37,512 nucleotides of DNA from positions 1 through 37,512 of the forward strand of contig QXHL01000025.1 of NCBI GenBank assembly GCA_003584005.1. The letters run 5' to 3'. Positions within the stretch are counted from its first letter, which is position 1, and each line of letters opens with the position of its first letter. The notes beneath the pieces were generated by a model. The model was not told where the DNA came from, did no database searches, and saw nothing but the letters and a program-made list of their open reading frames with translations. Shown piece after piece: positions 22,384-30,490 of this stretch. A program made the translations under genes and the position numbers. This stretch comes from Alicyclobacillaceae bacterium I2511 (GTDB lineage Bacteria > Bacillota > Bacilli > Alicyclobacillales > Alicyclobacillaceae).

Positions 22384-22417
22384 AAAATCTTCAGGAAATC
22401 TTTGGAAAATCTTTAGT

Positions 22418-22460
22418 CCCAATTCCAGCAGGCTAGTGGCACGGCCCTGCTGGAATTGGG
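22418..22460. terminator. Long perfect stem-loop after tatC
   Basis: CCCAATTCCAGCAGG (22418-22432) and its exact complement (22446-22460) form a 15-bp stem with a 13-nt loop, 34 bp after tatC and between convergent genes. Neither side has a T run longer than two, so it may act as a bidirectional, Rho-assisted or 3'-protective structure. Confidence 0.6.
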
Positions 22461-22516
22461 TTGGAAAGGCCCCCTGCAGGACGCGGGTTTGCGCAATCCA
22501 TTCAACCTGTAGTTTC

Positions 22517-22666
22517 TTAGTACATGACACCCGGTCCCGCCATTCCAGGTCCCGGGGCTGCTGTGACGGCCGCGGCCCCCGTGTAAGGGACAAACAGCAT
22601 GAACAGCACGAAAATAATTAGAAACACCACAGCCCAGCGGGTGTATCCACCAAACACTCCGTACAT
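22517..22666 (-). CDS. YjcZ-like sporulation peptide
   Basis: 49 aa: MYGVFGGYTRWAVVFLIIFV, then a hydrophobic helix to about residue 27, then a Gly/Ala/Pro-rich tail ending GPGVMY. A Gly-rich start followed by one hydrophobic helix is typical of the short YjcZ-type sporulation proteins. GGAGGTGA, a perfect Shine-Dalgarno, lies 5 nt before the ATG. A longer in-frame ORF to 22783 has no ribosome site. Confidence 0.55.
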   Translation of the reverse strand: MYGVFGGYTRWAVVFLIIFVLFMLFVPYTGAAAVTAAPGPGMAGPGVMY

Positions 22667-22808
22667 CCCAATCACCTCCTCCCACTCACAGCAACAGGAT
22701 ATGCCATACAGGATATACGCGTAGCGGCATTCGCCCTGTTTCTGAATGTGCGAAAGGAAAATCAGGGTTTTGCGGGTGTGCACGCTCTGAATTCGGACAC
22801 TGTTCCGT

Positions 22809-23639
22809 TCACCCTTTGACAGCGCCGGAGGTCAAGCCTGAGACAATCCATTTTCGAAACAGTATGGTGAGCAAAATAATAGGAACAATGGACACCACGG
22901 AGCCTGCAAAAATGGTCCCATAAGGAATCGTGTACTGGCCACTGAAGAGGGCAATGCCTACGGGAATGGTGCGCATGCTGTTATTTTGGTTGAAGGTCAA
23001 GGCCATGAAAAACTCTGTCCATGATGCGACAAAGGTGAAAACAGCCGCGGTAAACATGCCGGGTGTGGTCAATGGCAAGTAAATGCGATAAAAACTTTGA
23101 AAAATACTCGCTCCATCCACCCTTGCGGCCTCTAACAGTGCTTTTGGCAACTGCAAAAAGTAGTTGCGCAAAATCCAAATGGCAAAAGGCAAGTTGAAAG
23201 CTGTGTAAGGAATAATCAAAGCCTGGTAGGAATTCAGCCAGTTGAGATGGCGTAACAGCATGTACAAGGGGGACATAATAGCAATGGCGGGAAACATAGA
23301 GATAACAAGAAACATCACCAGTAAGGGCGTTTTCCCCCGCACCGGCAACTGTGCGACAGAAAATCCCGCCATACTTGCAAATGTTAAAACCAAAAAGGTA
23401 GAAACCAGGGATACCACCACACTGTTACGAATGTACGTACCAAATCCGTATTTGGTGAAAGCCTCCACGTAATGTTGCAAGGTCCAGTGGACGGGAAACA
23501 GGGAAGGTGGATAAGCCCCTAAGGCAAAATCCGTCTTAAACGAGGTAATGAACATCCAGTAGAAAGGCAGCAAAATGATAACCAAAAAGGCAATTAAAAT
23601 CACATACCGGAAAATGGTTTTCCACTTGGCCTCTATCAT
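22809..23639 (-). CDS. Carbohydrate ABC permease, MalG type
   Basis: 276 aa with six membrane helices. The EAA loop is EAARVDGASIFQSFYRIYLP, followed by LTTPGMFTAAVFTFVASWTEF, as in MalG/LacG-like permeases. ATG 23639 overlaps the malF-like stop (ATGA), implying translational coupling; GGGAGGGGG precedes it. No ATPase gene follows, so the importer likely borrows a shared MsmX-type ATPase encoded elsewhere. Confidence 0.9.
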   Translation of the reverse strand: MIEAKWKTIFRYVILIAFLVIILLPFYWMFITSFKTDFALGAYPPSLFPVHWTLQHYVEAFTKYGFGTYIRNSVVVSLVSTFLVLTFASMAGFSVAQLPVRGKTPLLVMFLVISMFPAIAIMSPLYMLLRHLNWLNSYQALIIPYTAFNLPFAIWILRNYFLQLPKALLEAARVDGASIFQSFYRIYLPLTTPGMFTAAVFTFVASWTEFFMALTFNQNNSMRTIPVGIALFSGQYTIPYGTIFAGSVVSIVPIILLTILFRKWIVSGLTSGAVKG

Positions 23640-24595
23640 TCCGACTCCCCCTCCCGGACCAGGTTTCGAAAGGCTGACAAGAAAACCAAACTCAAAGCCA
23701 AAACCAGAATTACGGTACACACCGCCACCGCCGACCCTGGGCCAAAGTCCAGATTTTGAAACATGACTCTGTCCCCTAAAATAGACAAACTTTCTGTGGC
23801 CGTACCTGGGCCCCCCTGTGTGAGGACATAGGGCAGGTCAAACATGCCAAATGCCTGCAAGATGCGAAATAAACCTGCCAGGGCAATGCTGCCCCGAACC
23901 ATTGGGAAGGTCACACTCCAAAAAACGTGCCAGGCATTGGCCCCATCCAAATAAGCGGATTCGTACAGGTCCCTTGGCACCATTTGCAGTCCTGCTAAAA
24001 TGATGATGACAACAAAGGGGGTGGTTTTCCAGATATCGGCCACCATCATGGCCATCACTGCACTGGTTCCTGTGCCCAACCAGGTTACAGGGGCTCCAAT
24101 CAGGTGTAGCGACTGCAAGAGGTAATTGAGTACGCCATACACCCCGTTATAAATGTACCCCCACATTTGGGCAGAAACCACAGTAATGAGAGACCACGGA
24201 ATCAACATAATGACCACCGAAACGTTCTTCAGCCGATCTATGCCATTAATCGCCAGGGCAATCAACATTCCTAGAAAAAGTTCTAGAAATACGGTGACAA
24301 CGGCAAAGTAAAACGTAAACCACACGGAGTGCCAAAAGGTTTCACTATGAATCACCAAACTGTAGTTTTGAAGCCCCGCGAAATTCATGGAGAACCCATT
24401 TACTGTTAAAGAGATGTGGTTTAAACTCATCCACATAGAATACAGAATTGGGAAAAGGGTCACCGCGCCAATGACCAATAAGCTTGGCGTTAACATACCA
24501 TACCCAGCTCGACGTTCAGGGGCCTGCAGGGATTGGCGCTTATTTCGCACCTTTCCTCGTTGATTTGTAGGTGCTGCATCGGTTTGTGGCGTCAT
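23636..24595 (-). CDS. Carbohydrate ABC permease, MalF type
   Basis: 319 aa with a polar N-terminal stretch of about 30 residues and six membrane helices. The EAA loop reads DLYESAYLDGANAWHVFWSV, followed by TFPMVRGSIALAGLFRILQAF. It partners the downstream MalG-type permease and is preceded by the sugar-binding lipoprotein gene after a 90-bp gap. Confidence 0.9.
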   Translation of the reverse strand: MTPQTDAAPTNQRGKVRNKRQSLQAPERRAGYGMLTPSLLVIGAVTLFPILYSMWMSLNHISLTVNGFSMNFAGLQNYSLVIHSETFWHSVWFTFYFAVVTVFLELFLGMLIALAINGIDRLKNVSVVIMLIPWSLITVVSAQMWGYIYNGVYGVLNYLLQSLHLIGAPVTWLGTGTSAVMAMMVADIWKTTPFVVIIILAGLQMVPRDLYESAYLDGANAWHVFWSVTFPMVRGSIALAGLFRILQAFGMFDLPYVLTQGGPGTATESLSILGDRVMFQNLDFGPGSAVAVCTVILVLALSLVFLSAFRNLVREGESE

Positions 24596-24685
24596 TCGTC
24601 AACCCCCTCAAGGGTCTTTGTGAGGTGCCACCAAGGACACCCCACACCCCCCGTTGCTAAAAATTAGAGACCCCATTTCTAAAGA

Positions 24686-26041
24686 TTAAAGTCCCCCGTT
24701 GCCACTCACAGCCGACTGAATCTGCTGCTGTGCCTTTTTCAGTGCCGCGCTGACGCTGGTTCCACCCGACAACGCCTGGTTCACATTCGTATAAATGGCC
24801 TGTGAGACTTGGGGATAGTTGGGTGTCTGAGAGGGCCGAGAAACGAGTTTCACCTGACTGACAATATTCAACACAGGGTTTACTTTTTTCACCTGCGGAT
24901 CATTCTGAACGGTTGCATTCGTAGGAATTTCTGAATACTTCGTGGCCAGAATCTTCTGCGCCTGAACTCCAGTCATCCAGTTGATGAACTCTAACGATGC
25001 GTTGAGATTTTTTGTGTGGGGATTGACATACAAATCCCAGCCCCCAATCGTGCCGTGCCCGTCCGGCCCGCCAAACGTAGGCAGAGGTTCGACACCCACC
25101 TTGCCAACCACCTTTGAGTCTGCGGGGTTTTGCGAGTTGGACCACGCATAATCCCAGTTGCGCAGAAATGCTGCATTCCCCTGGTCAAAAACGTTCATTG
25201 ATTGGGCCTCTTGGAAGGTTACCTCTGCCCGGGGTGAAATACCGCTGGTGATGAGGCTCTTCATGAAGTTAACGGCTTTTAACGCCTGTGGGGAATCAAT
25301 GGTGGGTTGGCCTTGACTGTTTAACACCTGGCCACCAGCATCTGTGAGGTACTCCATGAAATCACAAGTCAACCCTTCATAAGAAGCCCCCTGCCAAACG
25401 AAACCGTACTGAACCAACCCCTTTTTCTGCAGGGTTTGGGCATCACTCACGACTTGCTCCCAACTCTGTGGGGGTTGCAGGCCAGCTTTTTGTAGCAAGT
25501 CTTTGCGGTAATACAAAAAACCAGAGTCCACATAAAACGGTGCTGCGTACACATTGCCCTTGTAGCTGGCCCCCTGCACCAATCCGGAAGCAAAACGAGT
25601 AAAGAAAGAACTGGGCAGATACTTGTTCAGAGGCACCGCCAACTGGCTCTGACCAAACTGGGCTGGCCAAATTACATCCCCCATGTAGACATCAGGGGTG
25701 GTGGCCCCACCCTCAATTTCTGTTGCCAGAGACTGGCGATTTGTATCGGTGTTACTTGGCAAATCCACCAGTTGTATCTTAATATTGGGATGGGCCTTCT
25801 CAAAATCACCAATCAGTGTGTTGCGAATCCCTGTCTGCGCAATTGGTGAAGCGGCCCAGACAACGGTTCCGCTGGCTTTGCTCAAATCCACCGTGCCAGT
25901 GGTGTTTTGGGTACCTGAAGTCCCGTTACTCGCCGTGTTGGTGGCGGTATTCGTGGTGGGGGCCGTTCCACAACCCGCCACCAGGGCGCCTAGCGTTACC
26001 ACGGACAGCCCTAAAGTCCCCAGTTTTGTTCTGTTCTTCAA
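24686..26041 (-). CDS. Carbohydrate-binding lipoprotein, MalE/family 1
   Basis: 451 aa from TTG 26041, chosen for AAGGAGG 8 nt upstream; the frame is open to 26113 without a ribosome site. The signal ends with lipobox VAGC, followed by a Thr/Asn/Ser-rich linker. The mature part contains TEIEGGATTPDVYMGDVIWPAQF, DLYVNPHTKNLNASLEFINW and a C-terminal helical region, typical of binding proteins for di- and oligosaccharides (trehalose/maltose group). The exact sugar is not readable. First gene of the importer operon, behind a LacI-type operator. Confidence 0.88.
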   Translation of the reverse strand: MKNRTKLGTLGLSVVTLGALVAGCGTAPTTNTATNTASNGTSGTQNTTGTVDLSKASGTVVWAASPIAQTGIRNTLIGDFEKAHPNIKIQLVDLPSNTDTNRQSLATEIEGGATTPDVYMGDVIWPAQFGQSQLAVPLNKYLPSSFFTRFASGLVQGASYKGNVYAAPFYVDSGFLYYRKDLLQKAGLQPPQSWEQVVSDAQTLQKKGLVQYGFVWQGASYEGLTCDFMEYLTDAGGQVLNSQGQPTIDSPQALKAVNFMKSLITSGISPRAEVTFQEAQSMNVFDQGNAAFLRNWDYAWSNSQNPADSKVVGKVGVEPLPTFGGPDGHGTIGGWDLYVNPHTKNLNASLEFINWMTGVQAQKILATKYSEIPTNATVQNDPQVKKVNPVLNIVSQVKLVSRPSQTPNYPQVSQAIYTNVNQALSGGTSVSAALKKAQQQIQSAVSGNGGL

Positions 26042-26108
26042 ATTAATGACCTCCTTGTGTTGTGTTTTTCCCATTTTCTTAATCGGAATGGGTACACGGA
26101 CTCTATTG

Positions 26109-26124
26109 CGCAAACGGTTTTGCG
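26109..26124 (-). promoter_or_regulatory. LacI-family operator ahead of the sugar importer
   Basis: CGCAAA-CGGT-TTTGCG is a perfect 6-bp inverted repeat around a 4-bp CG-containing centre, 68 bp upstream of the binding-protein start. It is placed between lacI and the importer genes as expected for the local regulator. It shares ACCGTTTrCG with the site upstream of lacI. Confidence 0.65.
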
Positions 26125-26194
26125 GCTAAATCGCCCAATTGGGGACAATTCATTGCTTTCCCGCAACCCCGTTTTTGCCATACTGCAAAGTTTC

Positions 26195-27220
26195 CTAACG
26201 ATTCACAGTGGTTACAGACTCTCGTTCCACAATTCTATGGGGAAGATACACCGTCCCCAAGGTACTGGCTTGTCTGGGCTTCTCTATCAATCCCACCAAG
26301 TGTTCCACGACCGCGTGTCCGATATCTGCAAAAGGTTGTGCCACTGTGGTCAATTTGGGCATGGCCATGTTCGCCATGGGCAAATTGTCGTACCCCATTA
26401 CGGAGATATCTTGCGGAACCTGTAACCCTTCATCAAAGGCCCGACGCATCGCCCCAATGGCCATTTCGTCATCAGCAGCCAAGACTGCTGTAACCTTGGT
26501 GGTGGGACGGGCCGCCAAGATTTTTCCCATTGCTGTATATCCGTGATCATAGCGATATTCCCCATAGGCCACGAGGTCCTCTGAAAAGGGCAACCCATAG
26601 TGCTCGAGACCGCGACGATACCCGTCCAAACGCGGTTTTCCAGCCACCAAATCATCTAATGGGCCGGAAATCATCCCGATGCAACGGTGCCCCCTCGAAA
26701 CCAGATAGGACACTGCATCAAAAGTGGCCCTTAGGTCGTCCACTTTAAAAGCAGGTAGCTGGCGTTCCCCCGTTGATTCTGTAAGGGCCAACACCACGGG
26801 GACACCCACGCGTTCAATGATGGGAAAGTAGTCCTGTGCCACCAACTTACTCATGAAAATAATTCCAGAAACTTGGTGTTGGTGCAAAAAACTGAACCCT
26901 TTCAAAATTCGTTCCTGGTCGTACTGCCCGGTATATAGGAGAATGCGAAACCCCCTATGTTGTGCGGTCAGGTCTATGCCCTGATAAATCTCGTTGAAAA
27001 AGAAATCGGTAATGCCCGGCACCAAAAGCCCCAATGTATCTGGGTGATGGGCGCTGAGTCCCCGGGCAATGGCGCTGGGTTCAAAATTGAGATCCCGAAT
27101 GACCGCCTGCACCTTGGCCTTGGTATCCAACCCCACTTGTTCTGGCGTATTCAATACTCGAGAAACTGTGGCGACCGATACGCCTGCCTGTCGCGCCACC
27201 GTTCGAATGGTGACTCGCAA
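26195..27220 (-). CDS. LacI-family transcriptional regulator
   Basis: 341 aa. The N-terminal helix-turn-helix VTIRTVARQAGVSVATVSRVLN and hinge are followed by a periplasmic-binding-protein-like sensor domain (LGLLVPGITDFFFNEIYQGI, MISGPLDDLVAGKPRLDGYR, VMGYDNLPMANMAMPKLTTV). TTG 27220 places the helix-turn-helix at the usual position and has AGGTGGAGG upstream; GTG 27229 is an alternative. The open frame to 27487 is probably not translated. It very likely represses the adjacent sugar importer and itself, binding the two similar operators. Confidence 0.92.
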   Translation of the reverse strand: MRVTIRTVARQAGVSVATVSRVLNTPEQVGLDTKAKVQAVIRDLNFEPSAIARGLSAHHPDTLGLLVPGITDFFFNEIYQGIDLTAQHRGFRILLYTGQYDQERILKGFSFLHQHQVSGIIFMSKLVAQDYFPIIERVGVPVVLALTESTGERQLPAFKVDDLRATFDAVSYLVSRGHRCIGMISGPLDDLVAGKPRLDGYRRGLEHYGLPFSEDLVAYGEYRYDHGYTAMGKILAARPTTKVTAVLAADDEMAIGAMRRAFDEGLQVPQDISVMGYDNLPMANMAMPKLTTVAQPFADIGHAVVEHLVGLIEKPRQASTLGTVYLPHRIVERESVTTVNR

Positions 27221-27286
27221 ATCCTCCACCTCGACCTGAATAGAATTTCGTAAAGCGATTACAGTTAGAACTTGGTTTGAATGATA

Positions 27287-27296
27287 CCGTTTACGG
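27287..27296. promoter_or_regulatory. Possible LacI autoregulatory operator
   Basis: CCGT-TT-ACGG, within TACCGTTTACGG, lies 67 bp upstream of the lacI start, the same distance as the operator ahead of the importer. Both share ACCGTTTrCG. Confidence 0.45.
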
Positions 27297-27436
27297 AAAC
27301 AAAAATCAAGTGTTTTTAACATCAGATCCCTCGCATCTGCATAAATTAAATGGGAAGTCTCACCCATTCCCATGACTAGGGTGCAAATTAACAAGGGTGC
27401 AAATGGAATGTCAAACAACGAGAGGGGGAGACTATC

Positions 27437-27685
27437 ATTCCATCCTTCATTGCCTTTGGCGTGATTGCTCAAAACACTCCGCAGCAAAATGCTGGTTTAT
27501 TCGTTGGTGAAGGAAACTTTGGGGGTTGGGATGCCAATATAAAACTGGCACAAGGCCATGGAGGAACTTTTGGTTGGTGGAATCTATTCCCTGCCCAACT
27601 CAATGTGCTTCTTGATAACCTGGAGTTTATTGACGGCATGATGAATGACGCAGACCTGAAACCTGTAATTTCCGCGAATCTATAA
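27437..27685 (+). CDS. GerP-like spore protein 1, apparently starting with ATT
   Basis: 82 aa if started at ATT 27437, preceded by AGGGGGAG at a 6-nt spacing. It aligns end to end with the next gene, whose ATG occupies the same position (PSFIAFGVIAQNTPQQNAG here, PSIILCGVFHTNTPQQNAG there). Shared blocks are NFGGWDAN, GHGGTFG and IDGMMND. The pattern resembles small GerPA/GerPF-type proteins needed for germinant access through the spore coat; this family call is moderate. The first conventional codon, GTG 27461, has no ribosome site and would remove the conserved start. Confidence 0.6.
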   Translation: MPSFIAFGVIAQNTPQQNAGLFVGEGNFGGWDANIKLAQGHGGTFGWWNLFPAQLNVLLDNLEFIDGMMNDADLKPVISANL

Positions 27686-27699
27686 CGAGGAGCGTGAAC

Positions 27700-27948
27700 A
27701 TGCCATCCATTATCTTGTGTGGTGTATTTCATACAAATACCCCACAACAAAATGCGGGCAGTTTTTTTGGCGAGTATAATTTTGGGGGTTGGGATGCCAA
27801 TATGAAAATGTCCCAAGGTCACGGCGGGACATTCGGGTTTTTCAATGTTTTTCCCTTCCAAGTCAACATCAATTTCGACAACTTAGAGATTATTGACGGA
27901 ATGATGAATGACATGGACGTCAAGCCTCTGTTGGGATCTAATGCCTAA
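27700..27948 (+). CDS. GerP-like spore protein 2
   Basis: 82 aa from ATG 27700 with GAGGAG 7 nt upstream. About half the residues are identical to the preceding gene and the length is the same, so this is a tandem duplication 14 bp downstream. Motifs NTPQQNAGSFFGEYNFGGWD and GHGGTFG are followed by alternating hydrophobic residues ending NLEIIDGMMND. Likely a spore coat or germination protein of the GerP type; no catalytic motif. Confidence 0.6.
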   Translation: MPSIILCGVFHTNTPQQNAGSFFGEYNFGGWDANMKMSQGHGGTFGFFNVFPFQVNINFDNLEIIDGMMNDMDVKPLLGSNA

Positions 27949-27983
27949 ATGAGCAGTGGGAAAGCCGTCTGGTGAATCCATCA

Positions 27984-28038
27984 CACACCTCCGAGTGGTT
28001 ATTCTCATCCATGGGTCCACTATTTACACGGAGGTGTG
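27984..28038 (+). terminator. Terminator-like hairpin after the GerP-like pair
   Basis: CACACCTCCG-AGTGG (27984-27998) pairs with CCACT (28017-28021) and, after a 7-nt bulge, CGGAGGTGTG (28029-28038). It is followed by CAGACTTTTG. A bulged but strong stem about 35 bp after the second gene. Confidence 0.5.
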
Positions 28039-28312
28039 CAGACTTTTGTCATTGGCTTACACAATCACTTTACCTGAATCACTTTGCCTGAACCCTCTCC
28101 CTGGATAATGGATAATGGATACATCCCTAAGCACTCCCCTGCGCTCTCCCACTAAGAATGAACATGTGCATGCTCCATTTTACGTAAAAACATCCATATT
28201 GGACCATCTATGTTAGGAACATGCGGTTTATAGCCCAAATTTTTTTGCGGGGCACTTTTTCTGCCCTGGCCTCAGGGGGAAGTGCAGGGGATCTATTTTT
28301 ACGGTTCTGGAA
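28039..28312. other. Gene-free stretch
   Basis: Nothing coding is supported here. Short direct repeats (CACTTTACCTGAATCACTTT at 28068-28087, TGGATAATGGATAATGGAT at 28102-28120) are the only visible structure. Confidence 0.4.
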
Positions 28313-28555
28313 TTAAGCGTCCCCCAGTCGCTAAATCATCAAAAATCGAGGGCTGAAACGCAAATAAGGGCGTGAAAGTCGCCTATTGCACGTTACCCCA
28401 CCGTGTTTACGCCAAATTTGCTGAAATAAGGGCCTGGCGGACGCCTATTTATGAAAAAAATGACTTGAAAGAGCCCATAAGCGACCTGTGGTCCCTTATT
28501 TGAGACCGATGAATCAGTTCCCAAGAGAATCTTAGATGGGAGGTTCAATTTGTAG
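28313..28555 (+). repeat. 240-bp intergenic repeat, copy B
   Basis: Same orientation and exactly the same length as copy A at 12210-12450, about 84% identical by hand count. The four dyads lie at 28313, 28364, 28426 and 28477, again spaced 51, 62 and 51 bp. Dyads 1 and 4 are slightly degraded relative to copy A (TTAAGCG at the first, CCCTTATT in the last arm). It stands in a gene-poor region rather than next to clpE, so the conservation is not due to shared neighbours. Confidence 0.85.
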
Positions 28556-28610
28556 ACTATTGCTCCATTTAGGAACGATACTTGGGGATTCATCGTTGTT
28601 CAACGGGAGT

Positions 28611-28730
28611 TTAATTGCCGCTTGATTTGTTGGATTTCTTTGAGGGGCAGGTCTGTTGTACAAACCCATCCTTGGCATACTCTGCAATGTGCTTATGGGT
28701 AATGTCTTTGCCAATTCGTGAGATAGTCAA
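28611..28730 (-). CDS. Possible 39-aa peptide
   Basis: TTG 28730 follows GGAG at a rather long spacing (10 nt); a TATAAT-like box lies further upstream on the minus strand (28755-28760). The frame begins MTISRIGKDITHKHIAEYAK, is hydrophilic and ends with a Lys/Ser/Asn-rich tail. Not recognised; may be spurious. Confidence 0.3.
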   Translation of the reverse strand: MTISRIGKDITHKHIAEYAKDGFVQQTCPSKKSNKSSGN

Positions 28731-29140
28731 ACGGTTTGTTCTCCTTTATTCTCTTATTATAAAGGTAAAGGCTGGGGAACGGACCGTCTATGCACATCAG
28801 TGATCTCAGACCACCGGTACTGTGGGAGAATGTTTTCCGAATCAGATATGGATACGATGGATTGCCAAACTCGGTGGTTTTCTCGGACGACCCGCTCTGA
28901 CTCTGATAGCTACCGAAAGAGGAAGGCACAGGCCTTCCTCTCGCAGATTGTTTTAACGCCTGTTGTCAAGCCGTCCGCAGCAGCGGTTCCGCACCCTACC
29001 AGTTGCCACGTTTCGGTCCCTGTTAATGGCCGCTTTTTTTAGTGAAATGCTTGCCTGGGATTGCTCGTCCCCGTCGTCGTAACAATTGGGATTATTGACA
29101 CGGCGTTGGCGATCTTGTTCCTTTTGCAAAAGAGGGTACA
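28731..29140. other. Gene-poor stretch, possible decayed insertion sequence
   Basis: No intact gene. The minus-strand frame around 28960-29050 reads AAINRDRNVATGRVRNRCCG, which faintly resembles the C-terminal part of TnpB, just downstream of the IS200-like tnpA remnant. Too weak to call. Confidence 0.25.
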
Positions 29141-29194
29141 CTGTTCTTGCTGTTCTTGCTGTTCTTGCTGTTCTTGCTGTTCTTGCTGTTCTTG
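29141..29194. repeat. 9-bp tandem repeat, CTGTTCTTG x6
   Basis: Six exact copies of CTGTTCTTG, immediately beyond the stop codon of the tnpA remnant. The 9-bp period keeps any reading frame open, which explains a spurious Leu/Phe-rich plus-strand ORF there. Confidence 0.95.
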
Positions 29195-29200
29195 CCGCGC

Positions 29201-29380
29201 TTAGACGTGTTTTTGGTTTTCAATGTATTGTTTGATGGCAGCCTGCGGTGCCCCACCAACGGTGGAAACAAAGTGCGAATTTGTCCAAAGCGTCGGCAAC
29301 CAGCTCTTTACTCATGGAAACTCTTGCCTAAACAATCGAGAGGAACGACCTTTGATTAATTTCACCAACCGATGGATTCC
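29201..29380 (-). pseudogene. IS200/IS605 TnpA (Y1 transposase) C-terminal remnant
   Basis: The minus-strand frame reads HRLVKLIKGRSSRLFRQEFP, then a TGA stop, then LPTLWTNSHFVSTVGGAPQA and AIKQYIENQKHV before the natural stop at 29201. This is the well-known C-terminal half of IS200-type TnpA, with the YIENQ ending (the catalytic Tyr region). The N-terminal half is missing and the internal stop shows it is dead. It abuts the 3' end of the rusticyanin-like gene. Confidence 0.85.
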
Positions 29381-29389
29381 GAATTAGGG

Positions 29390-30268
29390 TTAGTCAATCA
29401 CAAACTTCCCGTACATGCCCGACTCCGCATGGCCCGGTACCTGACATAGGTAATCGTACTGCCCCGACGCGCTTGCCGTAAAATGGGTGCTGGTGACCGA
29501 ATACTGTCCATTGTTAGCCACAGGAATAACGGGCAGCCAAGCCCCAGGAAATGCAACCCCTATTCCCATGGTCATGTAGGGATAGGGCGGTGCCGCTGCA
29601 GTGACCACTACGTTATGGGGCATCCCAGCATCCTCATTGATGAGCTCCAACGTAACTGTTGCCCCTTTTGCCACATGGAGGGTGGGATTGACCAACCCGC
29701 CAATGACAAATTTTTCATCTGCCGTCTTAGGCGCAGCCCACATCACAATAGACACGGTTTTTCCGGTATAAGTCACGCTATTTGCCGTCTGATTCACCGT
29801 CGCATGTTGCAAGGATTCTTGCATTTGCTGCACCGCCTGTGTCTGTGTAACTGTCTGCAAATTGGCAGCTGAATTTGCAGCTCCGTTTACTCCGTAGCCG
29901 CCGCTACCATAACCGCCCATCATTCCATAACCACCACCGCCGCCATAGCCGCCACCGCCGTAACCGCCCATCATTCCATAACCACCACCGCCATAGCCGC
30001 CACCGCCATAACTTCCCCGCGCTCCATAGCCGTTACCGCCATAACTCCCCATCATTCCGTAACCGCCGCCATAGCCAGTGCCCCTGTTGGGACTCGCTAA
30101 CGAACTCCCAGAAAACTGTGCGGGGTTTGCCGCCCATGGCACAGCCGCACCAGAGGATGGTCCTAACCCACTTCGATTTGTGTTATGGGCCCATACCTGT
30201 AAAGAAACAAATCCTGCAACAATCAGCGCACCCCCACCCAGCGCGGCTAATGCCAGTTTTTTCACCAT
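29390..30268 (-). CDS. Rusticyanin-like blue copper protein with Gly/Tyr/Met-rich linker
   Basis: 292 aa from ATG 30268 (AAGGAGGAA about 8 nt upstream). An N-terminal membrane anchor or signal (residues 2-28) is followed by a repetitive linker (about 65-126) built from GGYG and GYGMMG units. The C-terminal 125 residues match rusticyanin: NPTLHVAKGATVTLELIN, PHNVVVT with His 218, and YLCQVPGHAESGMYGKFV with Cys 275, His 280 and Met 285. Rusticyanin carries electrons in acidophilic Fe(II) oxidation, so an outer-face electron-transfer role is likely. It stands alone between an IS remnant and a divergent HAD gene. Confidence 0.88.
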   Translation of the reverse strand: MVKKLALAALGGGALIVAGFVSLQVWAHNTNRSGLGPSSGAAVPWAANPAQFSGSSLASPNRGTGYGGGYGMMGSYGGNGYGARGSYGGGGYGGGGYGMMGGYGGGGYGGGGGYGMMGGYGSGGYGVNGAANSAANLQTVTQTQAVQQMQESLQHATVNQTANSVTYTGKTVSIVMWAAPKTADEKFVIGGLVNPTLHVAKGATVTLELINEDAGMPHNVVVTAAAPPYPYMTMGIGVAFPGAWLPVIPVANNGQYSVTSTHFTASASGQYDYLCQVPGHAESGMYGKFVID

Positions 30269-30490
30269 CCACAATTCCTCCTTCAAGTTCAATGGGTTCA
30301 TCCTACCACCCACTTGTGAAGAACCTATTTTCAATTTGTGGAGAAGTTGTGTGTTTTGTGAAAGGGGTCACAGGGTTGTAAGTTTTGTGAAACCTTTGTA
30401 TGATCCACACGTGGGTATGCTTGTTTTATCAAAAGCGATGCAGTTCACCCTAATGTGCCCGTAGCCTGGAGATATATGAGGAGGACTCCT

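Noticed and set aside
28731-29140. Possible tnpB remnant on the minus strand
   Set aside because: Only a short stretch faintly resembles a TnpB C-terminus, with no zinc-finger or catalytic motif; not enough to annotate as a gene.
29147-29359. Leu/Phe-rich 70-codon plus-strand frame
   Set aside because: Produced by the 9-bp tandem repeat and by the antisense of the IS200 tnpA remnant.
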